From Clostridiales bacterium (GTDB lineage Bacteria > Bacillota > Clostridia > Saccharofermentanales > Saccharofermentanaceae), in NCBI GenBank assembly GCA_017940895.1, contig JAGAXM010000002.1, positions 1 to 64,000 on the forward strand: a stretch of DNA of 64,000 bases, read 5' to 3'. The notes under the pieces were generated by a model that saw nothing but the letters and a program-made list of their open reading frames with translations, was not told the origin of the DNA and ran no database searches. Within the stretch, counting starts at the first letter, position 1, and the number at the start of each line of letters is the position of its first letter. Shown piece after piece: positions 43,778-52,023 of this stretch. The position numbers and the translations under genes were made by a program.

Positions 43778-43893
43778 GCGAAATATTCTTGTAGAGGTAC
43801 AAAGAGATGTATATAAAACAGAAGTCTCGAAAGGCTTGAAATCATTGGGTTCTGGGCACATATAAAGATTTGCGGAGAGGGTTGACAAAAACA

Positions 43894-43909
43894 CCCTCCA
43901 TCTCCGCCA
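43894..43909 (+). repeat. attR: repeat of the tRNA-Ser 3' end
   Basis: Exact copy of CCCTCCATCTCCGCCA from the tRNA gene. It lies 140 bp after the integrase and directly before a strong terminator that probably belonged to the tRNA before insertion. Confidence 0.9.
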
Positions 43910-43911
43910 GA

Positions 43912-43952
43912 ACAAAAGAAGCATCACATTTGTGGTGCTTCTTTTGTTTTTT
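43912..43952 (+). terminator. Strong rho-independent terminator at the right junction
   Basis: ACAAAAGAAGCATCACA pairs over 17 positions (one G-T) with TGTGGTGCTTCTTTTGT, followed by six T. Likely the original tRNA-Ser terminator, separated from the tRNA by the element. Confidence 0.85.
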
Positions 43953-43966
43953 GACTGAACATCGAG

Positions 43967-44100
43967 GGGGAGTCGGACCCGTGAGGGATTCGCTCCCACC
44001 GGTTGCTCTTGGCCGCGAACAGTGCGCTCGTCGCTTCTCTCCTCCGCAACTTGCAGAGCAACCGGGTGGAGCTCATATGAACTGCCGGTCGACTCCCTCC
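43967..44100. repeat. Long imperfect hairpin next to the island
   Basis: Outer arms GGGGAGTCGGAC (43967-43978) and GTCGACTCCCTCC (44088-44100). Inner arms GCTCCCACCGGTTGCTCT (43992-44009) and AGAGCAACCGGGTGGAGC (44055-44072). The loop is about 45 bases. It is GC-rich relative to its surroundings and has no coding frame. It could be an RNA gene, a repeat or a remnant of the target region; not identified. Confidence 0.55.
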
Positions 44101-44148
44101 AAGATTTAAAGTGTCTTAGTACGACAAAAATCGCATATATATATTAAT

Positions 44149-44240
44149 AATCAACACAATTCAGCACTGTGTTGATTAATCGACACTTCGTTGCTTAATT
44201 GATTATTGGTTTCGATCTGCTTCTTGATGATAATTGCGTT
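44149..44240 (+). promoter_or_regulatory. Shared leader motif, copy 1
   Basis: AATCAACACA, 9-base loop, TGTGTTGATT form a hairpin (44149-44177). CTTAATTGATTATTGGTTTCG follows at 44194. A close relative with the same order of blocks lies at 53721-53814. The motif ends about 20 bp before the ribosome site of the HAD lipoprotein gene. Confidence 0.55.
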
Positions 44241-44271
44241 GTAAATCAGAAAGGAGATGAAGGAAACTACT

Positions 44272-45363
44272 ATGAAAAGATGTTTGTGCTTAATACTTTC
44301 TGTTGCCATGATGCTCGGCATTTCGGGCTGTTCACAGAAATCTGAAGAGAATGCAGATGTAACTGTTGTTACGGGAGAAGAAGCGCTCTCAATGTGGAAT
44401 GACTGCGAATCCCGTAATGCGCTTATAGATTATGTTGAGGCTGTTACTGATGTTAACGGACCTGATTATATTCCCGTGGAGAACAGGATCGCCGTGTTCG
44501 ACTTTGACGGAACCCTTTTCTGCGAGACCGACCCGAATTATTTCGACCACATGCTGTTGCTGTACAGGATTACGGAAGACCCGGATTACCGTGATATCGC
44601 GTCGGATTTTGAAAGACAGGTGGCGCAGGACATTATCACCATGAACGAGACGGGTGTCGCCCCCGAAAACATGATGGTAAACCACGGACAGGCTTTGGCT
44701 TCAGCGTTCAGCGGCATGACGCTCGATGAGTTTGATGCCTATGTGCAGGCTTTCAAGGAACAGGAGATGCCAAGCTATGAGGGGCTTACCCGTGGTAACG
44801 GCTGGTATTTGCCCATGATTCAGGTCATCGATTACCTCGAGGCCAACGACTTTACCGTATACGTAGTAAGCGGAACCGACAGATTTATTGTGCGCGGTAT
44901 CTTCGAGAACTCACCGCTTAATATTCCTAACAGCAGGATCATCGGTTCAGATCAGCTTGTATTGGCAAGCAATCAGGGGGATACCGCCGGACTTGATTAT
45001 CAGTTCACGAGTGAAGATGAGCTCATCTTCGGAGGAGAATTCCTTCTTAAGGATCTCAACATGAACAAGGTCAATCTGATCGTACGTGAGATAGGTGTTC
45101 AGCCTGTCCTCTCTTTCGGTAACAGTTCCAGCGATAACAGCATGGCGGAATACACAATTACAAATAACCCGTTCAGAAGCATGGCATTTATGCTTTGTTG
45201 CGACGACCTTGAGCGTGAAAACGGCAATCTTGATAAGGCTGATAAGATGTACGGTCTGTGCGAGACCTACGGCTGGATCCCGGTATCAATGAGAGATGAC
45301 TGGACTACGATCTACGGTGAGACGGTAACGTATGTTCAATACAATACAGACAGCCAGAATTAA
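44272..45363 (+). CDS. HAD-superfamily phosphatase, lipoprotein
   Basis: 363 residues from the ATG at 44272 (GAAGGA 7 bp upstream; an ATG at 44257 sits too close to its own SD). The lipobox is GISGC. HAD motif I is VFDFDGTLFCETD, motif II VYVVSGTDRFIV, and the late acidic motif is in LSFGNSSSDNSM. It is probably a membrane-anchored extracytoplasmic phosphatase that releases phosphate or nucleosides. A shared leader motif precedes it and a terminator follows. Confidence 0.88.
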   Translation: MKRCLCLILSVAMMLGISGCSQKSEENADVTVVTGEEALSMWNDCESRNALIDYVEAVTDVNGPDYIPVENRIAVFDFDGTLFCETDPNYFDHMLLLYRITEDPDYRDIASDFERQVAQDIITMNETGVAPENMMVNHGQALASAFSGMTLDEFDAYVQAFKEQEMPSYEGLTRGNGWYLPMIQVIDYLEANDFTVYVVSGTDRFIVRGIFENSPLNIPNSRIIGSDQLVLASNQGDTAGLDYQFTSEDELIFGGEFLLKDLNMNKVNLIVREIGVQPVLSFGNSSSDNSMAEYTITNNPFRSMAFMLCCDDLERENGNLDKADKMYGLCETYGWIPVSMRDDWTTIYGETVTYVQYNTDSQN

Positions 45364-45394
45364 ACAACATATTAGAAAAGAAGCGTCCGACGAT

Positions 45395-45427
45395 AAACGC
45401 CTAGAGTAAATGCTCCAGGCGTTTTTA
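45395..45427. terminator. Bidirectional terminator between convergent genes
   Basis: AAACGCCT and AGGCGTTT with an inner GAG/CTC extension and a T-run on the plus side (A-run on the minus side). It lies between the HAD lipoprotein and two small membrane-peptide genes. Confidence 0.75.
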
Positions 45428-45434
45428 TTGTCTA

Positions 45435-45536
45435 TTAATGATCTTTGTTTTTCTTTTTCTTTTGTAAATCAACGATCGCTGATACTATCTCATATATTCC
45501 GAAAGCAACAAGTATTGTTCCGATGATCCAAAACAT
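45435..45536 (-). CDS. 33-residue membrane peptide
   Basis: MFWIIGTILVAFGIYEIVS, then a basic tail with KKKKNK: one membrane helix with a positively charged cytoplasmic end. It starts three bases after the stop of the preceding 82-residue gene. AAGGAA inside that gene's end serves as ribosome site, so the two would be coupled. Function unknown; the composition argues for a real gene. Confidence 0.55.
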   Translation of the reverse strand: MFWIIGTILVAFGIYEIVSAIVDLQKKKKNKDH

Positions 45537-45539
45537 AAT

Positions 45540-45788
45540 CTATCCGTTTCCTTCATTGTTGATGTGAGATTCAATCGCACTGTTATGAGGTTGTATCTCC
45601 ACTTGATCATAATGTTTCTGATCTATAAGTATACCGATATATCTGTTGGCTTGGTCATAATTCAGGATATAGCCGATGAGATTCACTATAAGAAGAATAA
45701 GCACCATAAGAAGAATGATAGTTCTTATCTTACTTCCGCGTGATCGTTTGTTTTGATTTCCATTACTTAGATTTTGTTCCCTAGACAA
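45540..45788 (-). CDS. Small single-pass membrane protein
   Basis: 82 residues from TTG at 45788 (CAGGAG 11 bp upstream). A basic Asn-rich head (about 1-21), one transmembrane helix (TIILLMVLILLIVNLIGYIL, 23-42), and a 40-residue polar tail outside. No family recognised. It pairs with the 33-residue peptide just downstream. Confidence 0.6.
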   Translation of the reverse strand: MSREQNLSNGNQNKRSRGSKIRTIILLMVLILLIVNLIGYILNYDQANRYIGILIDQKHYDQVEIQPHNSAIESHINNEGNG

Positions 45789-45904
45789 TGCTCATTTTGC
45801 TCCTGTTTTGATAGTTTGATGGGGAATAGAGGGGGTCTATTCCCCATGGACTGCTCAAATCGGCACCAAATCGACTGCTTAATGGGGAACACATTTGGTG
45901 AGGA

Positions 45905-46699
45905 CTAGTCATAAACCGCGAACCAGATCCTGTCGGTCAGGTCATAATCGAGATCGGCATACCAGTCCGAACTGAAATCAATAAAGCCGTTGACGTCGCA
46001 CTCTTCGTCACTTGTTGAAGCCGTTATCCATGTATGACCGCACGGAGCGCATTCACGTTGTCCTTCTTCCTGGAAATATACTTCTACATGGAACTCAATG
46101 TAGTATCCGCGGGGTTCGCCTTCAGTGTGAAATTCGTTTTCAGCGCGGCAGATATCCCTCAGATCGATCAGCATGTCTGTGATATCAGCAAGCTGTTCAT
46201 CAGTGACATCACGTGAAATGTATATAAAAACATCCAATTCGCCTAAATATTGTATGAATCTGGACATTTCCGGATTAATGTACGATTCATCAAAGTCGTG
46301 TTCATCCATCAGATCCTGAATATAGCCGGCCCAATATCGCGCGACAGCAACCCGGTAATTGGGACCTCCGCCATAACGGTTGATATCGCTTTCACTCGGA
46401 CTGTTCGAGTCGATTTCAGCCCTGCCGGAAACATAGCCATACATGCCCTCACTATGGACCAAAGACCACCCCTCACAAAATTCAAGGTCGCGGTCCAAAG
46501 ACCTGAAACGGTAGTTACCCAGATACTCGATGTTCTCACCGTCCACGAACTCCGTGACCCTGCTTATAAGCTCCTCTTCAGGAGGATACCAGTCTTGTTC
46601 AGGGGGAGTATAGCTCTCCGTTGGCATTCCCAAGCAGCCTGTCATGACTATGACAGCTGAAATAAGCGTAATACTGATTATTCTCTTCATCCTGATCAT
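45905..46699 (-). CDS. Hypothetical lipoprotein
   Basis: 264 residues. The signal peptide has lipobox VMTGC (Cys near 22). The mature part is acidic (PEEELISRVTEFVDGENIE; DVTDEQLADITDMLIDLRD) and has a CAPCGH pair near 220. No family recognised. It starts 7 bp after the DUF4003 gene and may be cotranscribed with it. Confidence 0.7.
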   Translation of the reverse strand: MIRMKRIISITLISAVIVMTGCLGMPTESYTPPEQDWYPPEEELISRVTEFVDGENIEYLGNYRFRSLDRDLEFCEGWSLVHSEGMYGYVSGRAEIDSNSPSESDINRYGGGPNYRVAVARYWAGYIQDLMDEHDFDESYINPEMSRFIQYLGELDVFIYISRDVTDEQLADITDMLIDLRDICRAENEFHTEGEPRGYYIEFHVEVYFQEEGQRECAPCGHTWITASTSDEECDVNGFIDFSSDWYADLDYDLTDRIWFAVYD

Positions 46700-46706
46700 A
46701 GTGTTT

Positions 46707-47705
46707 TTAGTGACTGGCTGATGAAGCAGCGGATGTACAGGCCATTATGCATATCATAAGTGCAACTTCTTCTGCGATAACCATAGCAACTGTACTGTTT
46801 ACTGCTGAGCTTCCCATTAAGGAACCGTTCTCGCTGTAAGAATCACCTACAAGCATTGCCGAGAACATCTGTCTCTGCTTAGTATCAAGAGACCATCCGC
46901 CGAATCCCTTACAGCTCTTAAGATAATCGGAAACTTCAACTATCTCATTAACAAGAACATCGTTATCTGCGTTGATATCAATAAGTGTTCCGAGTGAGCC
47001 GAACTCATTATATTCCTTGCCCCACTTAACTCCATGAGCAAGAATAGTGTTATAAAGATCAACAACCTTATCACACTTCTCCCTGATGTTGCCGTCTGTA
47101 AGAGCGAGTATCTCACCGAGTCCCTGAAGCTCATTGTTTCCGACCTTAAGCTTTACGTTTTTCTTAAGATATTCATAGCAGTCTTCAATCTCATTAATTA
47201 TAGTGTCAACATCCTTATCTGTCATTGCGAGAAGAACTACATATACAATATCTTCTGACGAAGTAAGAATCGGATGCTTCTTTTCCATCTTCTTATAAAG
47301 CTCCCTGTATTTTGCGGCAAGCATTTCTGTATCATTCATTCTTTCGGCTTCATAGATACAAATTGCACCCTGTATAAGATAGGGATTATCAATGACATGC
47401 TTTTTATTAAGTACATCATATATAGCCTTCACGTTTTTAATGTACTGTTCGGGATTATCAGAAAGTGCCATCTTGCTTACAATGACAGCTGCTGAATTAG
47501 CCTGAAAACTTGAAAGTGCACCGGTATTCTTCTCAAGAATCTTTTTACATTCCTTCAGTCTTTCAATATCAGCTTCTTTGCCGGCGCCTGTGAATACAAG
47601 TGCTGCTGCTATATTCATAATCGAATAGCCCCACTTAAATTGCTTCTCGATATTTTCCTTGTTAGCAATAAGCAGATCTACCTTGTTTTTAATGCTTTCC
47701 TTCAT
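46707..47705 (-). CDS. DUF4003 family protein
   Basis: 332 residues. KNKVDLLIANKENIEKQFKW at the start and the body (AAALVFTGAGKEADIERLKE, GFGGWSLDTKQRQMFSAMLV) match the DUF4003 family of Firmicutes. It is all-helical and cytoplasmic, with an Ala/Met-rich end (VALMICIMACTSAASS). The biochemical role is unknown. Confidence 0.82.
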   Translation of the reverse strand: MKESIKNKVDLLIANKENIEKQFKWGYSIMNIAAALVFTGAGKEADIERLKECKKILEKNTGALSSFQANSAAVIVSKMALSDNPEQYIKNVKAIYDVLNKKHVIDNPYLIQGAICIYEAERMNDTEMLAAKYRELYKKMEKKHPILTSSEDIVYVVLLAMTDKDVDTIINEIEDCYEYLKKNVKLKVGNNELQGLGEILALTDGNIREKCDKVVDLYNTILAHGVKWGKEYNEFGSLGTLIDINADNDVLVNEIVEVSDYLKSCKGFGGWSLDTKQRQMFSAMLVGDSYSENGSLMGSSAVNSTVAMVIAEEVALMICIMACTSAASSASH

Positions 47706-47717
47706 CTTGATAACCTT

Positions 47718-47870
47718 CTACTTTGTTTTCTTGGGTTTCTTCTCGGGCAGTTCCGCGTGCATGCCGTTCAGCAACTCGGCGATCAGATCCGTATCTTCAA
47801 ACCTGTCGAAAACGTGCATCAGAGTTTTCGAACCGTCATATTGATGTCTCCCAATTTCTAATGTGTACAC
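47718..47870 (-). CDS. Possible 50-residue protein or gene fragment
   Basis: The frame from GTG at 47870 (or TTG at 47876) to 47718 encodes YTLEIGRHQYDGSKTLMHVF followed by a basic KKPKKTK end. It starts directly after the esterase stop and ends 13 bp before the DUF4003 start. Composition looks coding, but the N-terminus may be missing and I do not recognise it. Confidence 0.4.
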   Translation of the reverse strand: MYTLEIGRHQYDGSKTLMHVFDRFEDTDLIAELLNGMHAELPEKKPKKTK

Positions 47871-47876
47871 GATCAA

Positions 47877-48845
47877 TTATCCCAAAACGTTTTCCGTTCG
47901 CAAAACTCTTTTAATCCAATGAATACGTCGCTTTATACATCTGTCAAGGATCGAGCTTTTCGATGCTGCTTCAAAGCCGTGAAATGTACCATCTACGTTG
48001 TGATACTCGGCAGATACGCCTGATGAGATTAATTTCTCGGCAAAAGCAATTCCTTCATCATGGAGGCAGTCGAATTCGGCAACTTCCACATACGTATCAG
48101 GGAAGAACTCAAGGTGATCGAGTTCGGCAACAGATGCGTATTTTGCCTCATCCGCATTCTGATCTTTAAGATACATGCTCCAGAACAGCTTGTAACACTT
48201 CGAATCAAAGATGGGAGTATCTGTATATTTCATTGACTCCGTGATCATTCTTTTATCCAAAGCAGGATATATAAGCATCGCTCCCCGGGGGATGGGCTGA
48301 TTTCTGTCCTTTAGCATCACGATCAGTGCAGCGGCGATGTGGCCTCCTGCGCTGTCACCTGCGAAAACGATTCTGTCTTTGTTTATTCCCAGACTCTCGA
48401 AATTCTGTAAAACCCACAGATATGTGTTATAGCAATCCTCCAAGGCAACAGGATAAGGGAACTTAGGCAATAATCTGTAATCAGGCATGATGACTTTACA
48501 GTTTGCCTCCCGTGCATACCTTTTTGCTACCTGATAATGTGCATCAGATGCGCTCATCAGTAAGCCGCCTCCGTGAAAGAAAACAATACACGGTAAATCC
48601 TTCCCGCATTCTTTGGGTTCAATGATTAATGAGGGGATAGTCTCCCCGTTATATCCGGGAGTGGATAATCGGCGCACAGATACATACTTATCGGATCTGC
48701 ATTTATTAAGCCTGTATCCGATATTGATCATCGGATACAGCCGGCCTACCAGCGAACCGCTGTATATGGATAAACTCTTTAATTCTTTGTCGATCGAGTA
48801 TTTCATCCCCGAACCAATCGAAAAACAGATCTCTGTATTCTTCAT
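47877..48845 (-). CDS. α/β-hydrolase, HSL-type esterase
   Basis: 322 residues from the ATG at 48845, chosen for its GGGAGGGAT ribosome site; a frame start at 48881 has none. Oxyanion motif HGGGLLMSA, nucleophile Ser in GDSAGGHIAAAL, Asp in VEVAEFDCLHDEG and His in GTFHGF complete the hormone-sensitive-lipase-type site. It hydrolyses carboxylic esters in the cytoplasm. It shares its upstream region, with a FabT-like operator, with the divergent membrane protein gene. Confidence 0.92.
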   Translation of the reverse strand: MKNTEICFSIGSGMKYSIDKELKSLSIYSGSLVGRLYPMINIGYRLNKCRSDKYVSVRRLSTPGYNGETIPSLIIEPKECGKDLPCIVFFHGGGLLMSASDAHYQVAKRYAREANCKVIMPDYRLLPKFPYPVALEDCYNTYLWVLQNFESLGINKDRIVFAGDSAGGHIAAALIVMLKDRNQPIPRGAMLIYPALDKRMITESMKYTDTPIFDSKCYKLFWSMYLKDQNADEAKYASVAELDHLEFFPDTYVEVAEFDCLHDEGIAFAEKLISSGVSAEYHNVDGTFHGFEAASKSSILDRCIKRRIHWIKRVLRTENVLG

Positions 48846-48946
48846 AAATCTATCCCTCCCTTGTTCATCTAATGATAACAAGAATGGGATTTTCTGAAAA
48901 GAAAATCGGAGGATCTCTCCTCCGCTTCTTTAATGATTGCCGCAAA

Positions 48947-48969
48947 TTTAGTTTGATTATCAAACTAAA
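48947..48969. promoter_or_regulatory. FabT-like palindrome between esterase and membrane-protein genes
   Basis: TTTAGTTTGATTATCAAACTAAA, shown in two halves: TTTAGTTTGA, TTA, TCAAACTAAA (10-bp arms). The centre TTTGATTATCAAA equals the core of the site bound by the MarR-type fatty-acid regulator FabT of streptococci. It lies about 100 bp from the esterase start and about 60 bp from the other. Confidence 0.6.
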
Positions 48970-49030
48970 TGATTTATTATGTGGTTAAGAGGGTAGGGGA
49001 AAGCGCATAAGCAGATAAGAGGTGACTGTT

Positions 49031-49690
49031 ATGTGGAAGAAGACATCTGTTCATATCCTATACGGAATCAAGATAATTGCATTATGGTGTCTGATCGCCA
49101 ATCTGACTATCTTCGGATATAACCTGGTCCGGGAATTCAAGGCAAATGTAACGGTAGAGGATGCCGTCCTTACGAATGAGTACTACGACTATTATCCCGG
49201 CGAAAGGGCGGCCTTCGATGCTGATCTGGGAGGCAGATCAGTCGTGCTGCTCACACCTCCCGACAAGCAGGTCGGCGATACCGTGCAGGTGATACTCAGA
49301 GACGGAAGCGTCTTTAAGACCGTTTGGGACGACAGTGATTACAGGTACACTACGGTACCGGGCAGAATCGCTATCGCGCTCTCGAAGAGCTGGCAGGAGG
49401 CGATATTCACGGAAGCTGTAGTGTTCGTCCTCTTTTCGCTGGTGCTCATAAAGCAGGGAAAGCAGATCAGAAACACGTATCCTGTTCTTACATGCGTGAC
49501 ACATATACTCGGAGCAGTTGCCGCTGTTGTGACGCTATTCTTCTGGATGATGGGTGCCGACAACAATACATGGGAAGGCTTCGGTCAGACGGTTATGGCG
49601 TTCTGCTCATTCACCGCCTATGCGGTAGTCTTCTTCATTGTGTGGGTCATCAGAACCATCTGTAAGAATGCCCGCCAGAAGAATCAATAA
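49031..49690 (+). CDS. Hypothetical membrane protein
   Basis: 219 residues from the ATG at 49031 (AGAGGTGA 5 bp upstream; that GTG could itself start at 49022). One membrane helix at about 8-30, an extracytoplasmic domain (about 31-120) with YYDYYPGERAAFDADLGG, then three helices (ALSKSWQEAIFTEAVVFVLF; HILGAVAAVVTLFFWMMGA; FTAYAVVFFIVWVI). Not recognised. It is divergent from the esterase and may share its operator. Confidence 0.75.
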   Translation: MWKKTSVHILYGIKIIALWCLIANLTIFGYNLVREFKANVTVEDAVLTNEYYDYYPGERAAFDADLGGRSVVLLTPPDKQVGDTVQVILRDGSVFKTVWDDSDYRYTTVPGRIAIALSKSWQEAIFTEAVVFVLFSLVLIKQGKQIRNTYPVLTCVTHILGAVAAVVTLFFWMMGADNNTWEGFGQTVMAFCSFTAYAVVFFIVWVIRTICKNARQKNQ

Positions 49691-49695
49691 AGTTC

Positions 49696-50262
49696 TTATT
49701 TCTTTATAACGGGCTCAATCCTCTTCGCGATCACTGCGGCAAGAGCCATCTTAACAAGATCGGGAACAATGAACGGGAATACGCACCACCCGAGAACGGT
49801 AAGCAGCCCGACCTCGCCGGTGTTCGTCGTATAAACATGCATGAACCAGGCCGTTCCGAACGCATAGCAGACGATAAGACCGAGCACAAGAGCAGCCATT
49901 TTAACTGCAATGTTGTTCTTAGACACCCGCTCGAAAAGGATATAAATAAGACCGATAAAAAGGAAACCCATTATGTATCCGCCCGTGCTTCCGAGAAGAA
50001 CACCGAAGCCTCCTCCAAACCCTGCGAAAACAGGTGCTCCGACGGCTCCGAGCAGCACATAAATCAGTGTCGCTATAGTTCCTCTCTTACCGCCCAGAAG
50101 AAGCAGCACGAGAAATACCGCGAATGTCTGAAGTGTGAAGGGAACCGCCGTGGGAATGCTTATCCATGAGCATATGGCGATCAATGCCGCTCCGATAGAA
50201 CAATAGACCAGATCTAATGTCTTAAATCTGCTGTTTGACTTGTCTGTTACTTCGTGGCTCAC
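49696..50262 (-). CDS. bioY: Biotin ECF transporter S component BioY
   Basis: 188 residues, six membrane helices. FTLQTFAVFLVLLLLGGKRG and GAVGAPVFAGFGGGFGVLLG followed by TGGYIMGF are the conserved BioY signature. It binds biotin and imports it, alone or with an ECF module. AGGAGGT precedes the start. A BirA operator lies 55 bp upstream, so uptake should be repressed when biotin is plentiful. Confidence 0.96.
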   Translation of the reverse strand: MSHEVTDKSNSRFKTLDLVYCSIGAALIAICSWISIPTAVPFTLQTFAVFLVLLLLGGKRGTIATLIYVLLGAVGAPVFAGFGGGFGVLLGSTGGYIMGFLFIGLIYILFERVSKNNIAVKMAALVLGLIVCYAFGTAWFMHVYTTNTGEVGLLTVLGWCVFPFIVPDLVKMALAAVIAKRIEPVIKK

Positions 50263-50316
50263 GGTGCGACACCTCCTTCAAATACATATGAGAAGGTAGC
50301 ACATCAACAGACTATC

Positions 50317-50344
50317 GTCAACCTGTAATCTGATTAAGGTTGAC
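50317..50344. promoter_or_regulatory. BirA operator upstream of bioY
   Basis: GTCAACC, 14-bp spacer, GGTTGAC: the inverted-repeat form typical of biotin-protein-ligase operators. It overlaps the last bases of birA. Confidence 0.85.
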
Positions 50345-51113
50345 AATACATTATTTTCTCTATGATCTTCGCTATAAGGAGATTCTTGGTAATCACAGCC
50401 TTGCCGGGACCGAATAAACCTGCTGCTCTTTCTTTGACATCATCGGGAAAACTGCTTATGTCCGAATCGAAGTTAATGCCGATTCCGGCCACAATCCACT
50501 GCAGGGTATTGCTGTCATATTCGCTTCCGGATTCGAGCAGAATACCGCAGATCTTTTTACCGTCAACATACAGATCGTTGATCCCGTCTATATAAGGCTC
50601 TATGCCGGTAAGTTCATTTATCGCATTGATCACAGCGCTTCCGACGAAAGAGGTGACAGCTTTGCTGTCTGTGTCGGTCAGCTCCCCGGGGTCAAGAATA
50701 ATGCTTAGGTAGATCCCGCCTTCAGGCGAGAAGAAGGAGTGATCCTTACGCCCTCTGCCGCCGGTTTGTGTAACGGCAACAACGGAAGTTCCGTGAGATG
50801 CACTTTTCACGGCAAGCTCTTTTGCTTTGTCGCTTGTGGATTCAAGACTGTCATATACCGATATATCAGTATCCCTGAGAGACTCGGGTAATTCAGCTTT
50901 TATTCCTTCGACGGATATGATGTCGGTATTAGAAGTAAGCTTATAACCCCTGTTGCTGACGGCGTCTATGTTATAGCCCTTTTTGCGCAGGTCCTTTATG
51001 GCTTTCCAGACGGCGTTTCTCGAGATGCCGCACTGCCTCGCCATTTCCTCTCCGGAAGTATAGTCCTCTTTATTGGATTCAAGTATAAACAGTACTTTTT
51101 GTGATGTGTTCAT
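50334..51113 (-). CDS. birA: Bifunctional biotin-protein ligase/biotin repressor
   Basis: 259 residues. The N-terminal winged helix is SGEEMARQCGISRNAVWKAI (about 20-40). The ligase domain has the biotinyl-AMP loop TQTGGRGRKDHSFFSPEGG, followed by KICGILLESGSE and the GIGINFDSDISSFPD segment. It attaches biotin to acyl-CoA carboxylases and represses bioY at the operator next to its 3' end. Slightly short at the C-terminus compared with ligases of about 320 residues. Confidence 0.95.
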   Translation of the reverse strand: MNTSQKVLFILESNKEDYTSGEEMARQCGISRNAVWKAIKDLRKKGYNIDAVSNRGYKLTSNTDIISVEGIKAELPESLRDTDISVYDSLESTSDKAKELAVKSASHGTSVVAVTQTGGRGRKDHSFFSPEGGIYLSIILDPGELTDTDSKAVTSFVGSAVINAINELTGIEPYIDGINDLYVDGKKICGILLESGSEYDSNTLQWIVAGIGINFDSDISSFPDDVKERAAGLFGPGKAVITKNLLIAKIIEKIMYCQP

Positions 51114-51181
51114 GATCTCAATTATACATTAGAATAGGGAAGGACGTTTCTGCCGAACTGACAGTATAAGGGGAGAATAAG

Positions 51182-51979
51182 ATGGAAATTAAAGACAGCA
51201 GGATAGATGCAGGTAAGGCTTTCGACTGGGGAAAGACCTCAGAATACTATGCCAAATACAGGGACATATATCCCGAGGAGTTTTACCGCAAGGTTGCAGA
51301 CCGCGGGCTTTGCGTTACGGGACAGAAAGTATTGGACCTCGGAACGGGTACCGGCGTGTTGCCGCGCAATATGTATAAGTATGGCGCGAATTGGACCGGG
51401 ACAGACATCTCGCCCGAGCAGATAGAGCAGGCACGAAGGCTTGCTTCAGAAGCCGGCATGGATATCGAATTTAAGACGGTTTCTGCAGAGAAGATAGATT
51501 ACCCCGCGGAGACTTTCGACATTATCACAGCATGTCAGTGCTTCTGGTATTTCGATCACGATAAGGTCGCACCCGAGTTTCACCGTATCCTCAAGAAGGA
51601 CGGCAGGATAGTGATCCTCTACATGGCGTGGCTTCCTTACGAAGACGAGATCGCAGGCAAGAGTGAGGCGATCGTTTGTAAGTACAGTCCTGACTGGACG
51701 GGCGCAGGCGCGACACGAAAACCCATCGACATTCCGGATGCGATGTACGGGTATTTCGACCTTGAATACCACGAAGAGTACGATCTGATGGTGCCTTTCA
51801 CGAGAGACTCCTGGCACGGCCGCATGATCGCATGCAGAGGTGTCGGCGCTTCGTTATCGCCGGAGGAGCTTGCGAAGTGGGATGCGGAACACAGAAAGTT
51901 CATGGAAACCGTTCCCGATACTTTTGACGTGCTGCATTACGCGGCTATCGCAGTATTAAAGCGCAGAGATTACCGGTAA
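51182..51979 (+). CDS. Class I SAM-dependent methyltransferase
   Basis: 265 residues. SAM motif I is VLDLGTGTGVLPRNMYKYG (about 58-76), then GTDISPEQIEQAR and ITACQCFWYFDHDKV (motif II/III region). It belongs to the Methyltransf_11/25-like group; the substrate is unknown. GGGGAG lies about 7 bp upstream. A bidirectional terminator follows. Confidence 0.9.
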   Translation: MEIKDSRIDAGKAFDWGKTSEYYAKYRDIYPEEFYRKVADRGLCVTGQKVLDLGTGTGVLPRNMYKYGANWTGTDISPEQIEQARRLASEAGMDIEFKTVSAEKIDYPAETFDIITACQCFWYFDHDKVAPEFHRILKKDGRIVILYMAWLPYEDEIAGKSEAIVCKYSPDWTGAGATRKPIDIPDAMYGYFDLEYHEEYDLMVPFTRDSWHGRMIACRGVGASLSPEELAKWDAEHRKFMETVPDTFDVLHYAAIAVLKRRDYR

Positions 51980-51988
51980 GAATAATCT

Positions 51989-52023
51989 AAAAGGGCCGCC
52001 CCTTTCGGAGCGACCCTTTTGTT
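51989..52023. terminator. Bidirectional terminator
   Basis: AAAAGGGCCGC and GCGACCCTTTT with one mismatch and a 10-base loop, A-run on one side and T-run on the other. It serves the methyltransferase and the convergent SPFH gene. Confidence 0.85.

Larger units (their letters stand above)
24642..43909. mobile_element. 19.3-kb integrative mobilizable element in tRNA-Ser
   Basis: Bounded by the tRNA-derived 16-bp repeat and by matched TTACCACAAA arm-type repeats at both ends. It carries integrase, excisionase, relaxase, MobC-like and replication-type genes but no type IV secretion or coupling genes, so it would need a helper conjugative element. The cargo is a vitamin transporter/regulator pair and an 11-kb transporter-signalling cluster. 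A native-looking terminator for the tRNA lies just beyond the right end, as expected if the element inserted between the two. The whole interval being one element is inference from the boundaries. Confidence 0.85.
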
